Source: Nymphalis io
Lineage: Eukaryota > Arthropoda > Insecta > Lepidoptera > Nymphalidae
Length of the DNA: 64,000 nucleotides
Assembly: GCF_905147045.1 (NCBI RefSeq)
Contig: NC_065917.1
Span: 1,690,501 to 1,754,500 of the forward strand
Direction: 5' to 3'
The position numbers were made by a program, and so were the translations under genes. The notes under the pieces were generated by a model, which saw only the letters and a program-made list of their open reading frames with translations, searched no databases and was not told the DNA's origin. Below, in pieces: positions 1 to 9,500 of this stretch (the stretch's first letter is position 1; the number at the start of each line of letters is the position of its first letter).

Positions 1-548
1 GCCGAAACGCTATTTTATTTCGTCTTCTCGGAAACGGTTATAATGATTTCAAGTTTTGTAGTTATATAAGTTTATCTATCGTTGACCGCTTTTTTTTTAA
101 ATATTTTTTTAAACTAACTATTATAGCTTAGGTACTATTTTTCACAGCCAATATCTATTGGCGATGTTGACACAACATAAAATTGTTAGCACCTCATTGA
201 TGGTGGTACTGTTCGGTTGGATATAACCATAATAAAAATATACCTGGTCATTTACAAGGTCATTATTGGTGACAGAATAACTGTCATTAAAGTTTTTTTT
301 AAACAACGAACCGACACAGGTCATTCAATATCGTTCTGTGATGGAGTTCGGACGTGTTTACTTAAGTTTGTTAAAATTATAATTATAAATTTTATTTAAT
401 AAAAAAGTGGTTTAAATGACAGTGGTAGCGAGTGTTTTCTTAAGATTATGTACACATATTGGATAATAAATGACTACACTGAGAACGGTGTATTATTTCT
501 GACCTGATTAAGCAATGGAACATTTATTAGACTGCCTATATTTTTTTT
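1..548. other. AT-rich non-coding stretch
   Basis: No supportable gene, RNA or recognised repeat. Short open frames here are what AT-rich random sequence gives. Confidence 0.5.
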
Positions 549-883
549 AAGTGAAAACTTCGCGCGTTGCGCTGATTTATCGTAGGGGATAGACTCGTGG
601 CTTCGCGTCACCGACATGCTAATGTTAATATAATGAAATCGTTGAAAGTACAAATAATTTAATTATTTGAAATGTATGTAAATACTAACTGTGTATGCAA
701 ATAATATAAGTGTATTTTAACTATTATTTAATTAAATTAAGCTGTATTAATATTTTGATGAATAATAAAATAATAAAAAGGAACAGAATTATTACTTAGT
801 GCCAATATATGTGGAAATTGGACGAATATATTTAACTGTTTCAAGTTTCCACTTCTTAGGCAGTCCCTATAACTGCCTGTTTT
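549..883 (+). repeat. Family J dispersed repeat, copy 1
   Basis: A stretch of about 330 bp shared with 43756-44080. Both copies contain TCGTAGGGGATAGACTC, then CACCGACATGCTAATGTTAA, an AT-rich middle, and a right part ending in CAGTCCCTATAACTGCCTG or close to it. No coding capacity is visible. It could be a solo LTR or a non-autonomous DNA element; the ends were not resolved. Confidence 0.6.
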
Positions 884-1584
884 TTTTTAAATTAAAAACA
901 ATAAATAATAATAATAATAAAATCATTTATTTCGACCAAACAGTCATAAATACAAAACAATGTATAGTAAAAAGACAAAAATTACAATAATAATATTTTA
1001 AAGATTTTATATATTATAAATTAGATTAAATTAATTCGAATTATAATACCAAATTAAATTAAAATTAATTAATCAAATCTATATTAATTAAATGAAAATA
1101 AAATTTGAATTAAATCAAATCAATTCAAATTCACACAAATCAAATGAAAATCAATGACATAAAATTCCATTAAATTAAACAATGTCATTAATGTAATTAT
1201 TGTCAAGTTACACATTAATATTCATTATTGTCAGTACTTGAATTATTGCAATATGATGTCAATAAAATGTAATGAAAAAATTAATTAAAAGAAAATACAA
1301 CGATCGAAGTTCGCGTATTGTTTGTAATAAATAATGTAGTTAAATTAATTTGTTTGAATTTTCAGTGTAATAGTTTGAATATTCATCCTGTCTGTGTGTT
1401 GCTGTTTGTGATTTCGAGTCTAAGGATGTGCTATGGTCACGATAGATATTTGTTTTGGTCTAAAAAGAAAGTATACAAATAAATATATATACTCTACTAA
1501 TCAAACTAAAATCTAAGTCTAACAAAATTTCTGTGAGAATGAATCTAAGAAAGAGCTTTCCACTGTTTACACAAATGTCACTTC
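884..1584. repeat. Low-complexity AT-rich region
   Basis: About 1010-1280 is built from degenerate short words such as AAATTAAATTAA and AAATCAAATC, probably a decayed simple repeat. No gene is visible. Confidence 0.5.
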
Positions 1585-1690
1585 CACACTATATATACTG
1601 AGTAGCGAATCTAGACAGCGCGATTCAGGAATGTGACAGATTCAATCAGCGCCATCTATCGCTAACGAGTAGTAACATACGTCATTGCAC
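1585..1690 (+). repeat. Family H dispersed repeat, copy 1
   Basis: Contains GAATCTAGACAGCGCGATTC and the word CGCCATCTATCGCTAACGAG. An inverted copy lies at 54940-55040. Function unknown. Confidence 0.55.
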
Positions 1691-1942
1691 AAATAGCTTT
1701 ATGAATAGAATGTTCTCGAACTGAAACACGTGAAAGGAATTCAGTAGTTTATTTATTTTAACATTAGAGTCTAATCTTACTAATATTGTATAAAAGTAAA
1801 TTAATTTCACGTAAAGTTAGTTAGTCGCTTTCACGTTTTAATTACTCAACATAACATGAAATGTCACAAGTCATGGAAAGAACATATAATATCTCACACC
1901 TACCTCCCCTCCACACGCGAGTGGAAACTAGTTATGTATATA

Positions 1943-2230
1943 CACTGGTGGTAGGGCTTTGTTCAAGCTCGTCTGGGTAGGTACCATCCACTCATCAGAT
2001 ATTCTACCGCAAAACAGCAGTACTTGATATTGTTGTGACCCGTTTTGAAGGGTGAGTGAGCCAGTGTAATTACAAACACAAGGGACATAAAATCTTAGTT
2101 CCCAAGGTTGGTGGCGCATTGGCTATGTAAGTGATGGTTGACTTTTTTAGAATGCCAATGTCTAAGGGCGTTGGTGACCACTTACCAACAAGTGGCCCAA
2201 TAGGCTCGTCCGCCTTCCTATTCTATAAAT
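1943..2230 (+). mobile_element. Family A SINE-like element, near full length
   Basis: The sequence starts ACTGGTGGTAGGGCTTTGT, passes GATATTCTACCGCAAAACAG, CCCAAGGTTGGTGGCGCATT and ACCACTTACCAACAAGTGG, and ends CTTCCTATTCTATAAA followed by AT repeats. It is one of about 25 copies or pieces here, on both strands, with an A-rich 3' end. No protein is encoded. The family resembles short retroposons abundant in butterfly genomes, but the exact family name cannot be fixed from sequence alone. Confidence 0.75.
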
Positions 2231-2418
2231 ATATATATATATATTAGATGTAATAAATTTAAACGGGTATACGACGTCATTTATTTTATTAGAATAGCAA
2301 CACCACACAAGTTGATTGACATCTTATGGGTTACTGGTCGGTTGTCAGACGTCAAGTTGTGAAAAATATATAAGACGGGTATTTTATTGTACAGCCGAAT
2401 AATGGAAATATAAAATAT

Positions 2419-2715
2419 AATGGTGTACCGCCTAACTGTGACATCAATTCCATCGCGCACAAAGAAATTTGGCAACTCCTTTCTTTGTCGCACTACCAAA
2501 AAATGGAATTCCTTACCAGCTCACGTGTTCCCCTCCTCTTACAAGCCGGGTTCCTTCAAACGAGGCGTGAAGAGGCATCTTGCGGGCCGGCAAGGCGGTG
2601 ACGACTAGTACAGAACATTCTTCCCGACTGTACTGGCCGTCGTCGCGTTTGGTCTCTACTACCACTTACCATCAGGTGGAGTAGTCATTTGCCATCCCGG
2701 ATATAAAAAAAAAAA
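2419..2715 (+). mobile_element. LINE 3' end fragment (group L1)
   Basis: The plus strand reads a C-terminal non-LTR retrotransposon tail (SRTKKFGNSFLCRTTKKWNS, then FPSSYKPGSFKRGVKRHLAG), a stop, about 100 bp of 3' untranslated sequence with ACTTACCATCAGGTGGAG, and an A tract. Lepidopteran LINE reverse transcriptases often end in an RTK..F..SF..RT.K.WN motif like this. Only the last 60 or so codons remain, so it is a 5'-truncated dead copy. An inverted relative is at 18553-18832. Confidence 0.75.
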
Positions 2716-3357
2716 AATACCTGTCAGTAGCGAGTGTGATCGCTTGTCGAGCGACCCCCTTGGGTGTGCTAGCAACCAGTTTACTGTTTTCAATAAGACT
2801 TTCCTGTTTTCTGTTTTAGTACAAATTTCTAATGTTTTTGGGGGTCCATGTATCGAATTAAATCTATGTTTAAAATGCAATAAGTAATACAAAATATTAA
2901 CTAAATAACGAATTAATTAAATAACGAAGAAGTTTTTTGCTTGTGTCGCGCGTTTACTTCAAAGATCAAATTTCCTCAGATTATGGAACTGCGCGCTCTG
3001 GGGACTCCTCATTCATTTACGCAGTGCCATTGGCAGATATTAGAAAAAAACAGTTAAATTTACAGTTCATACATGTAACAAGGATAGGTAGCTGTCTGTT
3101 ATTTCTGTTTGGAAAGTAAAACCGGGTTCTCTCAATCATTTCTTGTTTAATTTCGCTGACGAACAATGTTTTTGGTGTAATTTTGTATATTTTATGGGAA
3201 AAAGACATTTTAATAAGATGAGTGATTTTTTGTATGAATATTTGAAATAATACTAGATTTTGTTTTTTCTTAATAATCTCATAATTATTTAGCTATAAAC
3301 AATTTATGTTAAATCAAACAGTAGATAATTTTATTTACTAAATAATTTGATAATTAT
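2716..3357. other. Non-coding stretch, nothing recognised
   Basis: AT-rich unique-looking sequence between the LINE fragment and RTE-1. No supportable gene. Confidence 0.5.
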
Positions 3358-6300
3358 ATGAAACATTTATACACATTTATACACATTTATACACATTTAT
3401 ATATTACATACTCCCGTGGAGTACCGGCTTAGAATAGTACTCCCCCAATCTCATCCCGTGGGTGTCGTAAGAGGCGACTGAGGGACGGGGAAAAGGGGGG
3501 ATGGGCAGCAGCGTCCCCCCTCCCATAAACATCTTACCCCCTACTGCGCTCGCCAACACGCCTGCCCAGCGCGGCGAGTATGGGCAAACCCCTCCCTAAA
3601 TGGCAGATGCGCCCAAAAAAAGGCCCCCAGTTACCGGCAAGCCCGCTAGGCCCGACCAAGGTAGCGGTCGCGGTATCGGCAGGGCAGGGGGTGCTAAGAA
3701 TCACCGGTTCACGGCAGGCTACCATATAAAGCGACTGAAAATGGCAACGTATAATGGACGCTCGATGAGGCTGGACCATCACCTCGCCGAATTAGAAGTA
3801 GAGTTAAGTCATATAAACTGGCATATACTGGGGTTATCTGAAGTCCGAAGACAGGGGGAGGACACGATAACTCTAGAGTCCGGTAACTTACTCTACTTCC
3901 GCGAAGGTGATAACCTCTCCCAGGGTGGTGTCGGTTTTCTAGTCAAAAAGGATCTCATTAGCAGCATTGTGGAAATCAGTAGTGTGTCGAACCGGGTAGC
4001 GTACCTTGTCCTAAAACTTTCCGACAGGTACTCCCTGAAGGTTGTACAGGTATATGCGCCAACTTCGACATACTCTGATGATGTGGTCGAAGCGATGTAC
4101 GAGGACATCGCAAAGGCCCTCAACGACACCTCGAGGGCCCACTACAATGTTGTTATGGGAGACTTTAATGCTAAAGTGGGAGTACAAGATAGCGGTGAAT
4201 CGAAAGTCGGACCTTACGGCTTGGGCTGCAGAAATCACAGGGGGCAAATGCTGGTAAACTTTCTCGAAGTGCAGGGGCTTTTTTTGATGAATTCTTTCTT
4301 TCAAAAGAAGCCTCAGAGGAGGTGGACCTGGCGAAGCCCCGATAACGTGACAAGGAACGAGATAGACTTTATTATTTCGAATAAAAGGCACATATTTAGA
4401 GATGTTTCAGTGATCAACAGGTTTAATACCGGAAGTGATCACCGCTTGGTTCGAGGCACTCTAAATATCAACTTAAAAGCCGAAAGATCGAGAATGATGA
4501 GGTCTACTCTCCGACCTACCATGCTCCAAGCTGCTCAAGGCTCCGAAAAGTTCCAAATGGAACTTCAAAATCAATTCACCGTGTTGGAAACCATAAGCAG
4601 CATTGATGAGAGAACCGACACGCTGGTCAAAATACTGCAAAACACATCCCGCAAGTGTTTTCCGCCACAGAGAAGAGACAACGCACCAAAACTCTCTGCT
4701 GAGACACTCGAGCTCATGAGAAAACGACGAGAACTACCATCGTTTTTGTCAGATAAGGCCTTAAACCGAACAATAAAAACGCTGACGCGACGCGATCTCC
4801 GACGCTCCAATACCCGTGCCATCATGGCTGCGATTGAGCAAAATCGGGGATCGAAAGTGTTCGCTCGCAAGTTTGGGAGGCCGCGTCTGACAAAACTTAA
4901 AACTGAAAATGGTGGGGTCGTTACCTCTAGGCCTGAGATTATCGGAGAAGTAGAGAGGTTTTATGGGCAGTTGTTCTCTTCAAGATCGGATAAACCCGTG
5001 GGAATCAGTATTGATGACCAGCGCGCCCCTCTTATGCGCCATTACTCCGAGGAGCTCCCGGTCGTTGACCAAGGAGAGATTAGGGCGGCTCTAGAACAGC
5101 TTAAAAACAACAAAGCTCCGGGAGATGACGGAATCACAACAGAGTTGCTTAAGGCAGGCGGGACCCCGGTCCTGAAAGAGCTAGCAAGCCTCTTTAATTC
5201 CGTCATCCAACATGGCAAGACCCCGGAAACGTGGAGCGGGAGTGAGGTGGTACTGTTTTTCAAGAAAGGTGATAAAACCCTCTTGAAAAACTACAGACCA
5301 ATCTCCCTCCTGAGTCACGTGTATAAGCTGTTCTCAAGAGTCGTCACGAACCGTCTCGCCACACGACTTGACGAGTTCCAGCCCCCAGAGCAAGCCGGCT
5401 TTCGATCAGGCTACAGCACCGTGGACCACATCCATACTGTTCGGCAGATTGTGCAGAAGACCGAAGAGTACAATCAGCCGCTGTGTATGGCATTTGTGGA
5501 CTACGAGAAAGCCTTCGACTCCATCGAAACCTGGGCAGTGCTCGACTCATTGCAGAGATGTCATATCGATTGGAGATATATCGAGGTACTGAGATGTCTG
5601 TACAACGCCGCTACAATGACTGTCCACATCCAGGACTGTAAGACGAAGGCGATCCAACTGCGCAGAGGGGTGAGACAGGGGGATGTAATATCCCCGAAAA
5701 TGTTCACCAACGCGTTGGAAGACGTTTTCAAAACGCTGGATTGGACTAGGTATGGAGTCAATGTAAACGGCGAGTACATCTCACACCTTCGATTTGCCGA
5801 CGATATCGTCATCATAGCAGAGTCGCTGGAACAACTCACCGAAATGCTGCGTAGCCTAGGCGAGTCTTCCCGGTGTGTCGGTCTCGGTATGAACTTGGAC
5901 AAGACCAAGGTCATGTTCAATAGGCATGTCGTGCCGGGACCGATATACGTCGAGGGGAAACCTCTCGAAGTTGTTAGTGAATATACCTACCTAGGACAGA
6001 TAATACAAGTCGGTAGGAACAACTTCGAGAAGGAAGCCGATCGAAGAATTCGCTTGGGATGGGCAGCATTTGGCAACCTTCGTCAAGTCCTCAAGTCGTC
6101 TATACCGCAATGTTTGAAGACGAAAGTCTTCAACCAATGCGTCTTACCTGCCATGACATACGGTGCCGAAACGTGGACACTAACTGCGGGACTAGTCCAC
6201 AAATTCAAAGTCGCTCAGCGTGCTATAGAGCGAGCTATGCTCGGAGTATCTTTGAAGGATAAGATCAGAAATGAGATTATCCGGAAAAGAACCGGAGTCA

Positions 6301-6589
6301 CCGACATAGCTTGCAAAATTAGCAGGCTGAAGTGGCAGTGGGCTGGTCACGTATGTCGTAGGACCGATGGCCGTTGGAGCAGACGAGTCCTAGAGTGGAG
6401 ACCGCGAATCGGCAAGCGCAGCGTAGGGCGCCCTCCAGCCAGGTGGACCGACGACCTTAAGAAGGTGGCGGGCACCAACTGGATGCGGAAGGCGGAGGAC
6501 AGGGAGCTTTGGCGCACCTTGGGAGAGGCCTATGTTCAGCAGTGGACAACGATTGGCTGTTGATTGATTGATTGATTGATGAAACATTT
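3358..6589 (+). mobile_element. RTE-1: full-length RTE-type non-LTR retrotransposon with target-site duplication
   Basis: The element body is about 3369-6578 (3.2 kb). Both sides carry the 11-bp direct repeat ATGAAACATTT, at 3358-3368 and 6579-6589. The 5' side has about three copies of ATACACATTT, then a GC-rich untranslated leader with CTCATCCCGTGGG, which is shared with RTE-2. A single ORF follows. Three bases after its stop the element ends in tandem TGAT units, a tail type known from RTE-clade LINEs, which lack poly(A). Complete length, intact ORF and matched duplication indicate a recent insertion. Confidence 0.93.
3600..6563 (+). CDS. RTE-type endonuclease/reverse transcriptase, intact (987 aa)
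   Basis: This is the self-copying protein of a non-LTR retrotransposon: it nicks the target DNA and primes reverse transcription there. Residues about 45-290 form an APE-like endonuclease with TYN (50-52), the catalytic-type Glu in LSEV (81), GDFN (187-190), NEIDF (253-257) and SDH (279-281). Reverse transcriptase motifs follow: KAPGDDGIT, LKNYRPISLLS, the metal-binding Asp in FVDYEKAFDS (D634), GVRQGDVISP and FADD (732-735). The C-terminal part has MTYGAETWTL and RRSVGRPP-like basic motifs seen in this group. An in-frame TAA lies directly before the ATG at 3600, fixing the start. No frameshift or stop is seen. Such ORFs are sometimes mislabelled as craniofacial development protein 2 in gene sets. 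All key residues are present, so it may be functional. Confidence 0.93.
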   Translation: MADAPKKRPPVTGKPARPDQGSGRGIGRAGGAKNHRFTAGYHIKRLKMATYNGRSMRLDHHLAELEVELSHINWHILGLSEVRRQGEDTITLESGNLLYFREGDNLSQGGVGFLVKKDLISSIVEISSVSNRVAYLVLKLSDRYSLKVVQVYAPTSTYSDDVVEAMYEDIAKALNDTSRAHYNVVMGDFNAKVGVQDSGESKVGPYGLGCRNHRGQMLVNFLEVQGLFLMNSFFQKKPQRRWTWRSPDNVTRNEIDFIISNKRHIFRDVSVINRFNTGSDHRLVRGTLNINLKAERSRMMRSTLRPTMLQAAQGSEKFQMELQNQFTVLETISSIDERTDTLVKILQNTSRKCFPPQRRDNAPKLSAETLELMRKRRELPSFLSDKALNRTIKTLTRRDLRRSNTRAIMAAIEQNRGSKVFARKFGRPRLTKLKTENGGVVTSRPEIIGEVERFYGQLFSSRSDKPVGISIDDQRAPLMRHYSEELPVVDQGEIRAALEQLKNNKAPGDDGITTELLKAGGTPVLKELASLFNSVIQHGKTPETWSGSEVVLFFKKGDKTLLKNYRPISLLSHVYKLFSRVVTNRLATRLDEFQPPEQAGFRSGYSTVDHIHTVRQIVQKTEEYNQPLCMAFVDYEKAFDSIETWAVLDSLQRCHIDWRYIEVLRCLYNAATMTVHIQDCKTKAIQLRRGVRQGDVISPKMFTNALEDVFKTLDWTRYGVNVNGEYISHLRFADDIVIIAESLEQLTEMLRSLGESSRCVGLGMNLDKTKVMFNRHVVPGPIYVEGKPLEVVSEYTYLGQIIQVGRNNFEKEADRRIRLGWAAFGNLRQVLKSSIPQCLKTKVFNQCVLPAMTYGAETWTLTAGLVHKFKVAQRAIERAMLGVSLKDKIRNEIIRKRTGVTDIACKISRLKWQWAGHVCRRTDGRWSRRVLEWRPRIGKRSVGRPPARWTDDLKKVAGTNWMRKAEDRELWRTLGEAYVQQWTTIGC

Positions 6590-6695
6590 GTAAGTAGTTA
6601 TCGTTTTACTGTTTTCTGCTGTTTTTTTAAGTTGGATTTGCTGTTTTTTTTGTTTTGCCAAGGTTGGCAACACAGGCCCTTGGTCTGTTGCTATC

Positions 6696-6772
6696 AGCGC
6701 CAGCGCCGGACATGCGCACTGATTGATTTAATAAAATCAACATGTTGGACGACAATGGCGGCCATTTAAATA
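6696..6772 (+). repeat. Family K repeat, copy 1
   Basis: Contains CAGCGCCAGCGCCGGACATG and GGACGACAATGGCGGCCATT. About 75-85 bp is shared in the same orientation with 32268-32345. GC-rich against the background; function unknown. Confidence 0.55.
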
Positions 6773-7032
6773 AATACAATTAAAATTAAAAATACAATTA
6801 AAATTATATATCCCGCATGAAAATACTGATGAATGAATGAATTATATAATTTTTTGTTATATTATCACTTATTATAAAACAAAGCACGCCGCGTCTGTAT
6901 GCATACTATTTTTATTAAATCTTGTAAAAAATACCTTATTTTCACCCATGGAATGTCTGTCTACCAGTAACTAATAAGATTAAAAAACCAATTCAAAAGA
7001 AATTAACTAAATATATATATGTATATATTATA

Positions 7033-7104
7033 GGGATTATTAAGTGTCGATGATTTTATCGATAGTATTTACTATCGATAAAATCATCGACACTTGATAA
7101 TCCC
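7033..7104. repeat. Near-perfect 35-bp inverted repeat (hairpin)
   Basis: The left arm 7033-7067 and right arm 7070-7104 are reverse complements with a single mismatch, separated by two bases. The arms contain TCGATGATTTTATCGATAGT. It could form a long DNA or RNA hairpin. Possibly a tiny fold-back transposon. Confidence 0.85.
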
Positions 7105-7555
7105 AACCCTAACTCCTTTGAACTTCGTGTTAACCATCACCACACTACCTTACTGCTGTAGGCGATATCCCCTTACAATCAAAGTACAACCTTAACACAA
7201 CGCAACACAAGCGAATATCCTCTGACGGACTTTGATTATACGCCTTTAGGTACTTAATTAGTACTTAAATATAATTGCAAGGGAATTTCAGTCTTATTAC
7301 GTAGCAGTAAGGCATATTTTCAAATGCATCGGAGCTAATGTTTTATATTATAACGCACTACTATTTAAGTAATCTTGATATATTGCATGCACTGCAGGCT
7401 AAGGGTCCGCTTCTATTCTAGGGATAAAAATTTCCATTTAATTTATACTAGATAAAATGATGACCCGCTTTTAAGGGCTCTAACGGTGAAATTTATGGTA
7501 AAATAACGCAAAATCCATCATGTCATGGGAAATGTTAGACGGACAAATGGTAAAG
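7105..7555. other. Non-coding stretch, nothing recognised
   Basis: No gene or repeat family identified between the hairpin and the next family A copy. Confidence 0.45.
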
Positions 7556-7832
7556 TCGCCACCACCCATACACATTGGCATTGTAAAAAATATTAACCCC
7601 TTACATGGCCAATGTGCTACCAACCTTGGGAACTAAGGTCTGTACTGCCTATAGTACACAGGCTCACCTTAAAACACAATATACTAAGTACTGTTGTTTT
7701 GCGGTAGAATATCTGATGAGTGGGTGGTACCCACCCAGATGAGCTTGCACAAAGCTCTACCACAAAGCAGTAAGTATAATGAAAAGTTTATTATATGGAC
7801 TAACATTGGACCACTTGATGGTAAGTGGTGAC
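7556..7832 (-). mobile_element. Family A element, minus strand
   Basis: Minus-strand copy from CCACCACCCATACACATTGG to GCTTGCACAAAGCTCTACCA at about 7771, diverged from consensus. A further scrap with CACTTGATGGTAAGTGGTGA lies at about 7808-7830. Confidence 0.65.
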
Positions 7833-7992
7833 CACCACTGACAGATGTTAAAAATCGAAAATTATCGTTATTAAAAGAATATTTAGTTAAAGAACAAAAA
7901 TGAATAAAAATGAAGGTAGATATATAAAAATATATAAAAATGTAAGGTGTCGTTAATTGAAAAAATATATATTTATGTTATTACTATATACA

Positions 7993-8250
7993 TCTATACT
8001 AATAATAAATGGAAAAGTAAGTCTGTCTATCTGTTACGCTTTCACGGCGAAACACAATCAAATTTTATAAAACTTTATATGAAGCTAGCTTGAACCCCAA
8101 GGAAAGACATGACCTGCCCCCTGAATCCCTCAAACGAAGTCGCTCAAGGGAGTAGAGAGTGGAGATATATGACGTCATAGGAGAGCGTCATGTCGTTTGC
8201 CGTCACGGCACACGAGTCCATCTTATTCGCGACAATAGATATTCGCGACA
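7993..8250 (+). mobile_element. Helitron-like 5' end with ATGACGTCA-containing segment
   Basis: Begins TCTATACTAATAATAAATGG and continues with CTGTTACGCTTTCACGGCGA, a typical start of small Helitron-like elements in Lepidoptera (TC at the 5' end). It then runs into GGAGTAGAGAGTGGAGATAT, TATGACGTCAT and TTGCCGTCACGGCACACGAG, the segment shared with 25940, 34145 and 46890. The 3' end was not resolved. Family assignment is inference. Confidence 0.5.
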
Positions 8251-8526
8251 ACAAAATGAGTCTTAAAAACTCAGTCAAAACTAAGTCATAAAAATTTTGC
8301 TCCGAATTTAATAAAACTTTGTTGATTTTAACAAAAATCTCTTTTTAGCTTGACCTAGAATTTTCGTGCTAAAAAATATATTGCAAGCTTAAAGAGCTTG
8401 CTTAAAGACCGGTTTAAAGTTTGAACGCTTTGTCTATAGATGGTACCATTTTAGATTTCACCCCTCTTAACCTGTTTTCTATTTGCAATTTAATAAACTT
8501 AAACCGTACAAAAAAGTAACAGTAGT

Positions 8527-8745
8527 ATATGCCCCACTAGGCTTAAGCCTCCTTTGGGGAGTATGGTAAGTGATAGCTTACTCCACCATGAATTTCCAAT
8601 GCGGATAAGATTCATATGTGTCAGAATTTCATCCCTCACATATTATAAGCACATAATTTAGCACATTAAAAGTCAGTGGTGCTTGGGATTGAACCCGCAA
8701 CCACAAGATTTACATATTCTAGCCACGGGGCCATCTCGGCTCTCT
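8527..8745 (-). mobile_element. Family B-related tRNA SINE, diverged
   Basis: On the minus strand it reads GAGATGGCCCCGTGGCTAGA and then GCGGGTTCAATCCCAAGCAC, matching pol III A and B boxes. The body is diverged from family B but follows the same order. Confidence 0.6.
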
Positions 8746-9077
8746 TATTTACTATGTATTTTACTTAAATATAATAAAATTATTAATATAGGTAAGTGTC
8801 AAAAATCAAATGTGTTCGTTGTTACAAGCGTCGCGTTGGAGGACCGCAATTTGAACTGAATCGAACCTGTGGAAGTTGATAAGATCGTTTTGTCGAGCTG
8901 ATGATCTTCATTCCTGGACAGATCTTCATTTCAAGCTAAGATCCATCTCGATCACGTCAGGTTTAAATTCAATAATTGTTCATAAAATTGTAGAATATAT
9001 ATTTTTTTATATAAATACATAAAGACAAAGTTTGTTGCCTAAATACGATCATTATTACGTCTCTAAAAATATTCTAT

Positions 9078-9198
9078 TGGTGGTAGAACTTTGTGTAAAC
9101 TCGCCTAGGTAGGTACCACCCGCTCATCAGATATTCTACCGCAAAACAGCAGTACTTACGTGGCCCATATGCTCATCCACCTACCTATTCAATAAAAA
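9078..9198 (+). mobile_element. Family A element with internal deletion
   Basis: The first about 80 bp (TTGGTGGTAG to CAGCAGTACTT) are joined directly to the 3' end (CGTGGCCCATATGCTCATCC, ATTCAATAAAAAA), so the middle 150 or so bases are missing. Confidence 0.7.
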
Positions 9199-9500
9199 AT
9201 AATGTTTGTTTTTCCTCAGCCCTTTCTTCTACAACAAAATTAGTGGAACTACCTCGGTCCATACTAGCATAGGTCCCGGGACGTCTCTTGTCTCGAAATC
9301 CCGGGACTCTTTCTAGATTTAACAGTCCCGAGACCCAGGACTTTAAAGACTCGAGAATATTTATTCTGTCACTGATAATGATATATATGATGTAGGTATG
9401 TATATTATGATTAAGTGTGTTCAGCAATTAGCAGATTTTTTTTTTCGCTTATTTACGGAATTTCATATATGCGAATATTTTTCACTTTTTAGTTTATCGT

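Noticed and set aside
1928..2119. Recurring 60-residue minus-strand frame starting MRHQPWEL in many places
   Set aside because: It is the same frame inside each family A copy (also near 13686, 31566, 33804, 34576, 39491, 52846; plus strand at 48945). It follows the repeat, not a gene, and is broken in many copies.
3358..3410. ATACACATTT repeats as an independent minisatellite
   Set aside because: They lie exactly at the 5' junction of RTE-1 next to the target duplication, and are better explained as part of the insertion event.
4011..4391. 126-residue minus-strand frame
   Set aside because: It lies opposite the RTE-1 coding region, where the true frame is the plus-strand ORF with catalytic motifs.
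3600..6563. Host gene of the craniofacial development protein 2 type
   Set aside because: Endonuclease plus reverse transcriptase motifs, TGAT tail and target-site duplication show it to be a retrotransposon protein; such names arise from mis-annotated RTE copies.
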